Assembly (NCBI GenBank): GCA_947570695.1
Contig: CANOVB010000003.1
Span: 208,211-272,210, forward strand
Direction: 5' to 3'
Source: an uncultured Clostridium sp.
GTDB taxonomy: Bacteria > Bacillota > Clostridia > TANB77 > CAG-508
Length of the DNA stretch: 64,000 nt
Part shown: in pieces, positions 20,828-30,196 of the stretch
Layout of the letters: every line of letters starts with the position of its first letter
How positions within the stretch are numbered: the stretch's first letter is position 1
Translations under genes and position numbers: made by a program
The notes under the pieces: model-generated
The model's input: only the letters and a program-made list of their open reading frames with translations
What the model was told of the DNA's origin: nothing
Database searches by the model: none

Positions 20828-21616
20828 TTATAGAATATCGGCAAAGTCTTTTTTAGACTTCTTAAATATTGCATTTCCCCAAGCAAAAATAAATATTGTA
20901 ATTACCCAAAATATTATTGTAAACATTCCATTATTATCTGTAATTATTGTAGAATTTTCCATAAAAGCTTGTCTGAATCCTTCTACTAAATATGTAAACG
21001 GAAATGCTTTAAAAATATTTATATATTTATCTGATATCATATCCAAATTCCAAACTATTGGTGTGAACCACATACATAGTTGAATTACTATATTTAAAAG
21101 CTGAGCAAAATCTGGAACTAAAGTTGTTAATGCTGATGTGAATCTTGTAAAAGCAATAATAAAACATAATAAACAAAATAAAATATATATTACATTTAGA
21201 AAATTAGGTATATATCCAAAAATTGATGAAACAATTATTGCTATTGCTATTAAAAATAACCCGACAAATGTTGATGATGTAAGAGATATTATAGGAATAA
21301 TATCTACTGGAAATACCACTTTTTTTACTAAATAACTATAATTTCTAATAGAATTACTTGCTGTTAATATTGCATCACTGCAAAAAAGCCATATAGACAT
21401 TCCAGGTAAAAACCAAACTACATAAGGATAGTTTCCTGCACTTCCAGTTTTTAGTATATATTGAAAAACAATTACATAAGTAATCATAAAAACAAATGGT
21501 TGTGCAAATCCCCAAACTGAACCAAGACTTGTATTTGCAAATCTATTTCTAAAATCATTTTTTCCTAATTTTATTGCTAATTTTCTATTTTCAAAAAGTA
21601 TTTTTAAAAACTCCAT
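20828..21616 (-). CDS. Wzm/TagG-type ABC exporter permease
   Basis: The ATG at 21616 follows AAAGGATAT and is preferred over an in-frame GTG 18 bases upstream. The product (about 262 residues) has six membrane helices and the ABC-2 type features of polysaccharide exporters: an N-terminal amphipathic segment with NDFRNRFANTSLGSVWGF, the PFVFMITYVIVFQYIL helix and WFLPGMSIWLF. It pairs with the Wzt-type ATPase downstream. It begins a new transcription unit, with a promoter at 21653-21681 and the galE terminator just before it. Confidence 0.92.
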   Translation of the reverse strand: MEFLKILFENRKLAIKLGKNDFRNRFANTSLGSVWGFAQPFVFMITYVIVFQYILKTGSAGNYPYVVWFLPGMSIWLFCSDAILTASNSIRNYSYLVKKVVFPVDIIPIISLTSSTFVGLFLIAIAIIVSSIFGYIPNFLNVIYILFCLLCFIIAFTRFTSALTTLVPDFAQLLNIVIQLCMWFTPIVWNLDMISDKYINIFKAFPFTYLVEGFRQAFMENSTIITDNNGMFTIIFWVITIFIFAWGNAIFKKSKKDFADIL

Positions 21617-21652
21617 TTTTATATCCTTTTTCACCGATTAAATTTCGTGGTA

Positions 21653-21681
21653 ATTATATCATTACGAACTCTAAATATCAA
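21653..21681 (-). promoter_or_regulatory. Sigma-A type promoter of the wzm-wzt locus
   Basis: Reading the minus strand, TTGATA (21676-21681) and TATAAT (21653-21658) are separated by 17 bases. They lie 37 bases upstream of the permease start, after the galE terminator. Confidence 0.7.
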
Positions 21682-21721
21682 CATTTTAATGTGTTTTCTT
21701 TGTGAATATTTTAGTCTTATA

Positions 21722-21751
21722 GGAAAGTATCACTTTCCTATTATATAAAAT
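21722..21751. repeat. Short copy of the post-terminator repeat, with a palindrome
   Basis: This stretch contains a perfect inverted repeat (AGGAAAGT-ATC-ACTTTCCT). On the minus strand its first 19 bases (TATATAATAGGAAAGTGAT) match the start of the longer repeat copy ending at 63063. It follows directly after a terminator, as the other copies do. Confidence 0.5.
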
Positions 21752-21810
21752 AAAACTATAAATTTATAAATTAGACATAACTCTAAATTCATAAATTTAT
21801 AGTTTTTTAA
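21752..21810 (-). terminator. Terminator downstream of galE
   Basis: Long inverted repeat with arms AAACTATAAATTTAT and ATAAATTTATAGTTT, followed on the minus strand by TTTTATTTTAT. It is symmetrical enough to act in both directions. Confidence 0.7.
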
Positions 21811-21816
21811 ATAAAA

Positions 21817-22812
21817 TTACATATTACTTTTTTTATAATTCCAAACATCTCTGCAAATATCTTCTATAGTTTTTTCAGTTTTCCAGTTTAATTCTTTTAA
21901 TGCTTTTTGATTATCAGCCCAATATGCTGGAAGATCTCCTGCTCTTCTTGGAGCAAATTTGTAATTAACTTTTATATTATTTACTTTTTCAAATGTTTTA
22001 ACAATTTCTAAAACACTAACCCCATTTCCCGAACCTAAGTTATAAAGCGTTAAGCCTTCTCTCTCATTTTCTAATGCTTTTACATGTCCTTTTGCAACAT
22101 CAACAACATGAATGTAATCTCTAATACAAGTTCCATCAGGTGTTGAATAATCATTTCCAAATATATTTAACACCTCCAACTCTCCTGCTGCAACCTTCAT
22201 TATATATGGCATTAAATTATTTGGTATTCCATTTGGATCTTCTCCTATTAATCCACTTTCATGAGCTCCTACTGGATTAAAATATCTTAAAAGAGTTATA
22301 TTCCAAGAGCTATCAGATTTAGATAAATCTTCCATAATTCTTTCTATCATAGCTTTTGTTTCACCATAAGGACTTGTTGTTATTCCTCTTTTCATTGTTT
22401 CTACGCATTTTTCTGTTTCTGGATTCCCATATACTGTAGCAGAAGAGCTAAATACTATTTTCTTTACATTATGCTCTTTCATTACTTCTAACAAATTTAT
22501 TGTACTCATTAAATTATTTGAATAATACATTAATGGTTTTTCTACAGACTCTCCAACTGCCTTATATCCAGCAAAATGTATTACAGCATCAATTTCATTC
22601 TCTTTAAAAATTTCTTCTATTTTTTCTTTTTCTTTTAAATCATATTTATATAATTTAAAAGTTTTTCCTGTTATTTTCTCTAATTTTCCTAAAACTTCTT
22701 CTTTACTATTATATAAATTATCTACTATAATTACCTCATTATTCTCTTTTGCAAGTTCTACTACTGTATGTGAACCTATAAATCCTAATCCACCTGTTAC
22801 TAGTATTTTCAT
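21817..22812 (-). CDS. galE: UDP-glucose 4-epimerase
   Basis: This 331-residue extended SDR interconverts UDP-glucose and UDP-galactose in the cytoplasm. The NAD-binding glycine motif is GGLGFIGSHTV at residues 7-17. The catalytic Ser appears in FSSSATVYG, and the Tyr/Lys pair in SPYGETKAM (YxxxK). RYFNPVGAHESG and the C-terminal RRAGDLPAYWA are typical of bacterial GalE. Length is normal for the family. It lies alone between two terminator-bounded groups and probably supplies UDP-galactose for the polysaccharides encoded on both sides. Confidence 0.95.
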   Translation of the reverse strand: MKILVTGGLGFIGSHTVVELAKENNEVIIVDNLYNSKEEVLGKLEKITGKTFKLYKYDLKEKEKIEEIFKENEIDAVIHFAGYKAVGESVEKPLMYYSNNLMSTINLLEVMKEHNVKKIVFSSSATVYGNPETEKCVETMKRGITTSPYGETKAMIERIMEDLSKSDSSWNITLLRYFNPVGAHESGLIGEDPNGIPNNLMPYIMKVAAGELEVLNIFGNDYSTPDGTCIRDYIHVVDVAKGHVKALENEREGLTLYNLGSGNGVSVLEIVKTFEKVNNIKVNYKFAPRRAGDLPAYWADNQKALKELNWKTEKTIEDICRDVWNYKKSNM

Positions 22813-22921
22813 TTTTATTTCCTCCTAAATCACATTTTAAAATTTTTATATTGTTATTCTAATTTGCAATTTTTATTATGCATATTTTTAACTTTTCTAA
22901 TCTTTATTTGCTATCTACATT

Positions 22922-23674
22922 TTATTCTTCTTTTGACAATTTGTAAATTGCATAATTTTGAGTTTCTCCTAATTTTTCAAAGCCATATTCTTCCATTTCT
23001 CCCATTAAAACTGTAGCCTTTTTAAATACTATATAATTACATTTATTCTCTTTCGCAATTTTAGTTATTCCTTCTACGTTACCTGCATTAAGTTCATTTA
23101 ATATAGGATTACTTTTTCCCTCTGGATCTCTAGGAAATGCCAAATTAATTGTAGCATCAATTTGTCTAACATGTGCAACTAGTCCTTCTGGAACTATAGC
23201 TTTTTTATATTCTGCTTCATCTGCTCCTATTATATGAGTCGCATATACATCATCATCTGGAAGTTTATAAAAATTTCCTAGTTTGAAGTAATTTCCTTTA
23301 TAATAAATAAATTTTCCACTTATCATAATTACTATAATTATTCCTATTGTAGCAATTATTTTTTTACTTTTCTCATTTTCATTATTTATAAACTTTACAG
23401 CTCCATAAGCTATTGTTATTCCAAGGGGAATAACCCAATATACCCTCCAATATACAGAACTAGTAAATATAGAACCAACTAATTTATTGAAAATTGGATT
23501 TAATGTTATAAATAATGTAAAAATTGGAAAATATGCAAAAAATGCCCTATTTTTTTTATCTTCTTCTTTTAATAATATGTAAAGCATAGATATAAAAAAT
23601 AATGCTACATACATTCCTGTTCCTTTATATTCTAAAAATGTGTTTTTAATTATTGCTATACTTTCTTCAAACAT
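22922..23674 (-). CDS. Membrane protein, possible C-terminal half of a split gene
   Basis: This 250-residue protein has four to five membrane helices, including a SSVYWRVYWVIPLGITIAYG segment, then a soluble extracytoplasmic domain of about 120 residues. It has its own ribosome site (AGGAGA). The upstream gene at 23828-24922 ends abruptly in the middle of a hydrophobic region, and the two together would make one large membrane protein of about 610 residues, a normal size for envelope glycosylation proteins. I read them as either two subunits or one gene separated by about 150 bases. The family is not recognised with confidence. Confidence 0.7.
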   Translation of the reverse strand: MFEESIAIIKNTFLEYKGTGMYVALFFISMLYILLKEEDKKNRAFFAYFPIFTLFITLNPIFNKLVGSIFTSSVYWRVYWVIPLGITIAYGAVKFINNENEKSKKIIATIGIIIVIMISGKFIYYKGNYFKLGNFYKLPDDDVYATHIIGADEAEYKKAIVPEGLVAHVRQIDATINLAFPRDPEGKSNPILNELNAGNVEGITKIAKENKCNYIVFKKATVLMGEMEEYGFEKLGETQNYAIYKLSKEE

Positions 23675-23827
23675 ATTTTTCTCCTAATTTATATTTTTTA
23701 TTTATTACACATTGTTGCAAAGAAATGGCATAAATATTTCAGTAAAATCTTGTCTTTTACATATTAAAAAATGTCAATCTTTATTGCTATATTTATATGT
23801 AAAATTACTACTACCTCTATTTTTTTA

Positions 23828-24922
23828 TTATATAAAAAGTTTAATTATATCAAAATAGAAAAAATAAATAAGTCCATATACTATACTTGGCAAACAAGAT
23901 ATTAAACATAAGCTCAAATTTTTAATTGATTTAAAAATTTTAAATTCTTTTAAATTTTTAAAATTGATTTTTGATATTTCTAATATGAAAATTGTTAACA
24001 TTGTAGTTATTGGTGCTAAAGCAATCCCCATTGTAGTAGTAAAACATCCTGCAAAATTTAAAATTAGCAATAATATAAAATCGATTAATTTAAATTCATT
24101 TTCTTCTGCCTTTATTACCAAAAGCCAAATTGCTGGGATTATAATATTTGCTAAAATTGCTTTTCCTTGCCATATTCTAAATAGTAAAAATGTGAAATTA
24201 TTACGAACCGAATAATTGCCCCAAATAAATAGCACATTTAAAATTATTAAAAATAAAAATGTATTCTTTTTATCTTTTTTAAATACACTATCTGCAATTA
24301 GTCCATATATCATATATGTAATTGGTACTAAAGTTATTGGCATAATTACATGAGAAATAGTTGCTGGATGAATACTAGTTGCCTGAGCTAAAATTGCTGA
24401 ATATATTGGAAAAGGTCCTAATCTATATCTTAATATATTTTGTTCTCCACTTTCTGATCCTGTAGTCGCAGAGTATTTAAACAAAGTATTTGTTTGTACA
24501 CTAGTAGTTGCTGTTGCAACATAAAAAGCATCATCATCATCAATATGAGCATATCCAATAAAAGCATATACTTGAAGTATAATTAAAATAATGGTTGCTA
24601 AACTTAACAATTTAGGCACTTTTTTTATGTAATCTATAATACTTATAAATAGTTCTTTTACTCTTAAAGAATTTATAACAAGTGAAATAGCTGATAATAC
24701 TATAATTATAGTCATATAAACTTTAAATAAATTCATAAATGAAACATCATAAAATATCATTGGGACAGTAAGAATCTGCCCTATTGCAAATTCCATTAAA
24801 TATCCAATTACAAAAGCTAAAATAATATTATTTTTTTCTTTTCTTGTAAATCTAAGAATTAATAAACCTAATAATTCTGGCATTATAAATAGCATTAATA
24901 TAAGCATTAAAATTCTAAACAT
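23828..24922 (-). CDS. Multi-pass membrane protein, possible N-terminal half of a split gene
   Basis: This 364-residue protein has about ten membrane helices. The first large loop is IGYAHIDDDDAFYVATATTS, a cluster of four Asp that recalls the acidic catalytic loop of GT-C enzymes, followed by ILRYRLGPFP. It ends within a hydrophobic segment (FYFDIIKLFI), suggesting that the original protein was longer. The start codon follows directly on the stop of the upstream ligase-like gene, with AAAGGAG inside that gene's end. Involvement in polysaccharide assembly is inferred from the locus. Confidence 0.72.
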   Translation of the reverse strand: MFRILMLILMLFIMPELLGLLILRFTRKEKNNIILAFVIGYLMEFAIGQILTVPMIFYDVSFMNLFKVYMTIIIVLSAISLVINSLRVKELFISIIDYIKKVPKLLSLATIILIILQVYAFIGYAHIDDDDAFYVATATTSVQTNTLFKYSATTGSESGEQNILRYRLGPFPIYSAILAQATSIHPATISHVIMPITLVPITYMIYGLIADSVFKKDKKNTFLFLIILNVLFIWGNYSVRNNFTFLLFRIWQGKAILANIIIPAIWLLVIKAEENEFKLIDFILLLILNFAGCFTTTMGIALAPITTMLTIFILEISKINFKNLKEFKIFKSIKNLSLCLISCLPSIVYGLIYFFYFDIIKLFI

Positions 24923-26308
24923 CTAAATTTCTCCTTTATTATCTACATCTATTGTATCTATAATTTTATTTTCTTTTCCTTCTTCATTTTCTATAAAATC
25001 ATTTCCTGTATTAATTTTTATTGTTTTCTCTACTTTATTGTCTTTACTATCTTCATCAATACTATTTGCATGAAGCAAAGGAATTGTTATGAAAAATATT
25101 AGACATAGTGTATCTGAACTTCCAATAGAGAATCTACCAAAACTTTCAAAAAATATATAAATTCCATAAGTAATAAAAATTGTAATATAAATCTTTTTCA
25201 CACTCTTGCTCAAATTAGATTTCATTACTTTTCTTATTACAGTACCATATATGAATAATACATATAATAATAAACTTATTCCACCTGTTAATAATAAATC
25301 TAAATAAATATTATGAAATTGTGTAAATGTTTTACTTCCCAAGTGTAACACACTTGTTGATTTAAATCTACCTACTCCAAATAAAAAATTTAAAGGATCT
25401 GAAACTAATATCTTATTTCCTACATCCCATATATCTGTTCTTCCAGATAAGTTTCCTAATTGATCTAATCTTAAAAATTTTGTATCAATTTTTGTCCAAA
25501 TTTCTGGGAAAAAGTTCACAATTATAACAAGTGAAATTATTGCTAATGCTATCATTCCAAATACTACATATATTTTAGTTTTTTTGCTAAATTTATCTGT
25601 TATTAAAAAAACTAATCCAAGCCATATTAATACAGCTAAAATTCCTGTTCTAGACATTGTTAATACTAAATTTATCATGAATAAAACAAAAATTATTTTA
25701 TAACAAATCTTATTTTCTTTTTCTAATACCATATAATTTGCTATTAAAGCAACAAATAAGAAAAATGCAAATTGATTTCTATTAGCAAAAAAGCTTTTTA
25801 TATTAGGGTACTCAATATAAGCTCCTATTCCTAAAGTACTACAAATTTCATTCCAATATAAAACTGTATTTACTATACATGCTACTATTCCAAAAGCAAT
25901 CATTCCTTTAAAAAACCTATATATATACACTTTGGAAGTTTTAATATTTAACATAGCAACATAAAGTAATGTAATATTTATTAGAATACAATCAATATTT
26001 ATCACATCAAAAAAATCAAATTCATTCATAAAAAAGTTTTTTACCTGAATTACTAATAAAACTATTATTATTAATAATAGTGCAATAAAATTTCCTTTAC
26101 TTATTTTTGTAAATTCTACTTTTTTATAAAGCATTATTAAAAGTAAAATAATTTCTATTATAAAGCAAATCATCATATCTTTTGTAGAAACCCCCAAAGA
26201 TGCTTTACTCATCATATTAGATATAATAAGTGGCATATAATTAACTAATATAATAATAAATAAAACTACAGGCAAATTAAATATTTCCTTCATTCTTTTC
26301 ATTCTCAT
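24923..26308 (-). CDS. O-antigen ligase/polymerase-like membrane protein (copy 2)
   Basis: The likely start is the ATG at 26308, after GAGGGTGATA, inside the end of the upstream gene. The product is about 461 residues with eleven or so membrane helices and a hydrophilic C-terminal tail. The periplasm-facing loop contains SGRTDIWDVGNKI and FHNIYLDLLLTGG, the Arg and His motifs of the WaaL/Wzy superfamily. The SRTGILAVLIWLG segment is also typical. It is a paralogue of the adjacent 26277-27653 gene. Such proteins either polymerise lipid-linked repeat units or attach polymers to an acceptor. Confidence 0.83.
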   Translation of the reverse strand: MRMKRMKEIFNLPVVLFIIILVNYMPLIISNMMSKASLGVSTKDMMICFIIEIILLLIMLYKKVEFTKISKGNFIALLLIIIVLLVIQVKNFFMNEFDFFDVINIDCILINITLLYVAMLNIKTSKVYIYRFFKGMIAFGIVACIVNTVLYWNEICSTLGIGAYIEYPNIKSFFANRNQFAFFLFVALIANYMVLEKENKICYKIIFVLFMINLVLTMSRTGILAVLIWLGLVFLITDKFSKKTKIYVVFGMIALAIISLVIIVNFFPEIWTKIDTKFLRLDQLGNLSGRTDIWDVGNKILVSDPLNFLFGVGRFKSTSVLHLGSKTFTQFHNIYLDLLLTGGISLLLYVLFIYGTVIRKVMKSNLSKSVKKIYITIFITYGIYIFFESFGRFSIGSSDTLCLIFFITIPLLHANSIDEDSKDNKVEKTIKINTGNDFIENEEGKENKIIDTIDVDNKGEI

Positions 26309-27653
26309 TATCACCCTCTTTTGCTTGATTTTCAATAATAACATTGTTTTTATCTAAAAGCCATTTTCTTGAAACTTTATATTTTTTTATTTTTTCTACA
26401 CTGTTTGCATGTATTAAAGGAATTGCTATAAAGCAAACCATACATAAGGCATCTACACTTCCTATCGAAAACCTTCCTAGTGGCTCAAATGTACAATAAA
26501 TAAAAAAGCTTATAAACATTGATATATATATACTCTTATACTTTTTCTCCATTCCTGATAGAAACACTTTTACTATAACTGTTAGATAAATACTTAAGAA
26601 ATATACTAATTCCATAATTCCACCAGTAACTAATGTTTCTATATAAAAACTATGGAAGTGTGAATAACCTTCTTTTGTTTCAACTAATTCAATTCCTAAA
26701 AATCTTCCTTTTCCAAACATTTTAGTATTATCATTTTCTGATATTAAATTAATTCCAGCATCCCAAATTTCAGTTCTCCCATTAAAAGTATTTAAATCTT
26801 GTGATCTTATAAATATATTTTTTACATTTTCTATTTTTTCTGGATATTTAATACTCAAAAAATATGCACCAGCCAAAATGGCTTCTATTCCTACTATTGT
26901 AAGTATTAGCTTTGTTATAATAGAAAATCTATCTGTAGTAATAAAGAAAATTACTGCAAATATACCAGTAGCAAGAATTGCTGTTCTTGAAGCAGTAAAC
27001 AACATATTTACTAAGAAAAATATTAAAATAATTTTATATAGTATATTTTTATTATATTTTAATACTAAAAACATATCTAAAATAGCCATTACATATAAGA
27101 CCATTGCAAATTGATTTCTATGTGGAAAAAAACTTCTTATATTACGTAACTGCGCTTTATCTGCAAATAAACTTAATATTTGTTCTTTATATATAATGCA
27201 ATTTAATATACAAGCAAATAAACCTATTGCCACCATGCCTTTAAAAAAAGTATAAACATATTTTTCATCTATATGTAAGTTTAACATAAGCACAAATAAA
27301 AACAAAACATTTGCAAATATGCACCCTATATTAATAAAATCAAATAGCATATAGGTTCCTGATTTATAATTATTAATTTGTACTATTAATAATGAAATAC
27401 TAGTTAGTACAAGTAAAATAAAATTTATTATAGTTAATTTATTTAATTTTATTTTTTTTATAAAAAATAAAATTAGTATAATAAATTCTATAATAAAACA
27501 TATTGCAAGCTCTTTAGTTCCAGCTGTATAAACTTCAAAAACATTTTTATTAAATCCACCATTAATTATTAATGGAAGATAATTAATAAGCATTATTAAA
27601 CTTAAAAGAAATGGCAAAATATTTTTTGATTTAATTTTTTCTAAAAATTTCAT
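26277..27653 (-). CDS. O-antigen ligase/polymerase-like membrane protein (copy 1)
   Basis: The start is the ATG at 27653, which overlaps the stop of the upstream flippase (ATGA) and follows AAGGAGATAG. The product is about 458 residues with many membrane helices. It has NGRTEIWDAGINL and FHSFYIETLVTGG in the large outer loop, and ASRTAILATGIFA in the middle, matching the adjacent paralogue and the WaaL/Wzy superfamily. The last 31 bases overlap the next gene. Two tandem copies could divide polymerase and ligase duties, or act on two repeat units. Confidence 0.83.
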   Translation of the reverse strand: MKFLEKIKSKNILPFLLSLIMLINYLPLIINGGFNKNVFEVYTAGTKELAICFIIEFIILILFFIKKIKLNKLTIINFILLVLTSISLLIVQINNYKSGTYMLFDFINIGCIFANVLFLFVLMLNLHIDEKYVYTFFKGMVAIGLFACILNCIIYKEQILSLFADKAQLRNIRSFFPHRNQFAMVLYVMAILDMFLVLKYNKNILYKIILIFFLVNMLFTASRTAILATGIFAVIFFITTDRFSIITKLILTIVGIEAILAGAYFLSIKYPEKIENVKNIFIRSQDLNTFNGRTEIWDAGINLISENDNTKMFGKGRFLGIELVETKEGYSHFHSFYIETLVTGGIMELVYFLSIYLTVIVKVFLSGMEKKYKSIYISMFISFFIYCTFEPLGRFSIGSVDALCMVCFIAIPLIHANSVEKIKKYKVSRKWLLDKNNVIIENQAKEGDNENEKNEGNI

Positions 27654-28870
27654 TTTTCTATCTCCTTTTTCTTTGAGCTTAGTAACAATATTATAAATAA
27701 TCCCCAAAGAATAATTCGAGAGATTAAATTAGCAATAGCAAAACCTTGAAGTCCTGATATTTTGCTAAAGAAATATCCTAATCCCATAAATATTATAAAA
27801 TATATAATATATGTAAATACTAATTTATTAGTATTACTAAATTTAAGTAAAACTGATTTTACTAAAGCAGCTGCCGTTCCAAATCCTGTTGTGATAGATA
27901 TTGGTATAATTAAGCTAAGTGCTTCTCCTACATAAACATATTCATGATATAATATCCATAATGCAGCATAACTACAAGGCATTGTAATAAAAGTCACTAT
28001 TATTATAACTGGAATATTAGCAATTAAAGTCATTTTTAGTATTTTTGATTTACTACCTGCTTCATTTGCATTTGAAACCCAAGATAAAATAACATTAGAC
28101 ATCGGATTTGTTATTAAACTTGTAACTTTTGCCATTGAATTTACTGCATAATACATCGCAATAGCAGCAGCTCCAAACATTGGATATATTAGAAATCTGT
28201 CAAAATAATCCATTAAATTTGTCAAAAAAGATACAAAACCTAATTGCAAAAACTTTTTAACTGTTACAGTCATTTCTTTTGTTTTGGTAAATTTCATTTC
28301 TAAGATATCTGAATTTTTTAATGCATAAACTATAGATAATAACTCAGGAATTAAAAGTAAAATATACATGTTTTTAGTTAAAGCAAATATTCCTAAAGAT
28401 ATAGCAACACCAATTAAATATAAAATATTTTGAATAATTACTTTTCCATAAGTTTGTCTTAATCTATAATAGCAAGTAGCATATAATCTAACATTAGCAA
28501 ACAGTATTGTTACTGTAAAAATTAGACTTCCTAATATTGAATACTTCAAATATATAAATATTGGGAAAACTATAATAGAAACTATTGGTGAAAGAACTAC
28601 TAAAATTCTAGTAAAATCTCCTATAATATTTTTAGCTTTATAATCACTATCTCTTACAAGTCTTACATTTCCGAGTTCTCCTCCTGTAGTATTACATACT
28701 ACATTTAGAATTGATATATATAAAACAATACTTGCATAAATATTTTCTTCCACTATTTTATTTAAAATAGGAAGTAATATTATTTGTTGTGAAACTATAT
28801 AAATTCCAAAGCCTATCATGTTTAAAACTATATCTGAGAAAAAGCTTTTGTACCTTTTTATAAAATTCAT
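27650..28870 (-). CDS. Wzx-type polysaccharide flippase (MATE/MOP superfamily)
   Basis: The start at 28870 is preceded by GAAAGGAATTC. The product is about 406 residues with roughly twelve helices, starting FIKRYKSFFSDIVLNMIGFG. It contains YYAVNSMAKVTSLITNP in the middle, a pattern seen in polysaccharide flippases. It should move the lipid-linked repeat unit assembled by the sugar transferase, GT4 and associated enzymes encoded upstream. It is only distantly similar to the flippase at 1439-2692. Stop and next start overlap (ATGA). Confidence 0.82.
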   Translation of the reverse strand: MNFIKRYKSFFSDIVLNMIGFGIYIVSQQIILLPILNKIVEENIYASIVLYISILNVVCNTTGGELGNVRLVRDSDYKAKNIIGDFTRILVVLSPIVSIIVFPIFIYLKYSILGSLIFTVTILFANVRLYATCYYRLRQTYGKVIIQNILYLIGVAISLGIFALTKNMYILLLIPELLSIVYALKNSDILEMKFTKTKEMTVTVKKFLQLGFVSFLTNLMDYFDRFLIYPMFGAAAIAMYYAVNSMAKVTSLITNPMSNVILSWVSNANEAGSKSKILKMTLIANIPVIIIVTFITMPCSYAALWILYHEYVYVGEALSLIIPISITTGFGTAAALVKSVLLKFSNTNKLVFTYIIYFIIFMGLGYFFSKISGLQGFAIANLISRIILWGLFIILLLSSKKKEIEK

Positions 28871-28983
28871 TAGAATTCCTTTCAATAAATATTTTAAGCT
28901 TAATTATAATACTTTTATTATTAAAATCTTTTTTATAAATTTATATTTTTTAATTTAATAATTATATATTTATATTTTATAAT

Positions 28984-30184
28984 CTAACTTTCTATAATCT
29001 CTATTATTTTTCTATATGTATTTTTTCTATCAAATTTTTCCTCTGCTAACTTTCTATTATTAGCTCCAAATTTTTCCCTTAAAGTTTTATCATTATATAA
29101 AATTTCAATTTTATCTGCTAAATCTTTACTATCTCCATTTTGAACATTAATTCCAATCTGATATTCATTAACTAGTCTTCTATATTCTTCACTTTCTTGA
29201 GTATTTACAACAGGAAGTCCGTGCTGCTGCATAATCACCGACTTTATTTATTATACTTCCTGCTGATCCTGCTTTTATAGGATTTACTGCTATATCACAA
29301 GAACATAATTTTCCAACCATTTCCTCATAACATAATCTTCCTGTAAAATCGCTGTTTACTCCTTGCATTTTTGCATAACTTTCAAATTCTTCTTGAAGTG
29401 GTCCGCTTCCCATAATAGCAAACAAAACATTTTTTATACCTTTTTCATTTAATATTTTTATAGCATCTATTACACATTTTATATCATAACTATGTCCTAA
29501 AGTTCCAATATAAGCTATTCTTATTACATCATCAAATGGTACTATTTCAAATTGTTTTTTTGCATTATCAAATTTTTCAAGTTCTGTTCCTAAAAATACA
29601 CTTAATTTATTTTTACAATTCTTATTTATTTTTGTTCCTCTTGTTAAATAAGTTTCAGAAACAGCAATTAAATCATCCGCCTTTTTATATATATTATTTG
29701 CCATTATTTCCATTGGCTTAAATATTAAGTTACTAATTATAGGAATATTAAATACCATTTTAAATGCTTCTGGCCATAAATCTTGTATATCTAATATAAA
29801 TCTTATATTATTTTTTTTAGCGTATTCTCCTGCTACTTTTGCAACATCTAAAGAAGGAACAGCACAATATATAATATATGGCTTATCTACTGTTTCTAAA
29901 TATTTTTTTACATTTTTAGCAAATTTATAATGACTATAAAATCTTTTTAAAGATACATTTTTCTTATATCCAGGTTCATTTATTAAAGTTATCTTATAAT
30001 CTTTTGTATTATTCTCCAAGTTATTTTCTCTTTGAACTTTTTTTTCATGGCAAAAACTTGGTGCTATTAATTCTACATCAAACTTTTCTTTATCTATTAA
30101 ATTCATTATATAAATAAATCTACTATTACTATTTTCACTTGGTAAACCTGTAAAATTAGATATAATAAGTATCTTTTTTTTCAT
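28984..30184 (-). CDS. GT4 family glycosyltransferase, frame interrupted by CGG-A at 29219-29221
   Basis: The first 321 residues cover the N-terminal Rossmann domain (ILIISNFTGLPSENSNSRF) and most of the C-terminal domain (AYIGTLGHSYD, VLFAIMGSGPLQEEF, FTGRLCYEEMV, AVNPIKAGSAG). The frame then reaches CGG within NKVGDYAAA and stops soon after. Skipping the C gives GLPVVNTQESEEYR, where AAAGLPVV is the highly conserved glycine-proline element of GT4 enzymes, and continues to a normal end at 399 residues. The shift thus restores both the expected length and the motif. The enzyme probably adds a sugar to the lipid-linked unit. A decayed gene or a sequencing error are the alternatives. Confidence 0.85.
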
Positions 30185-30196
30185 TATTAGTTCTCC

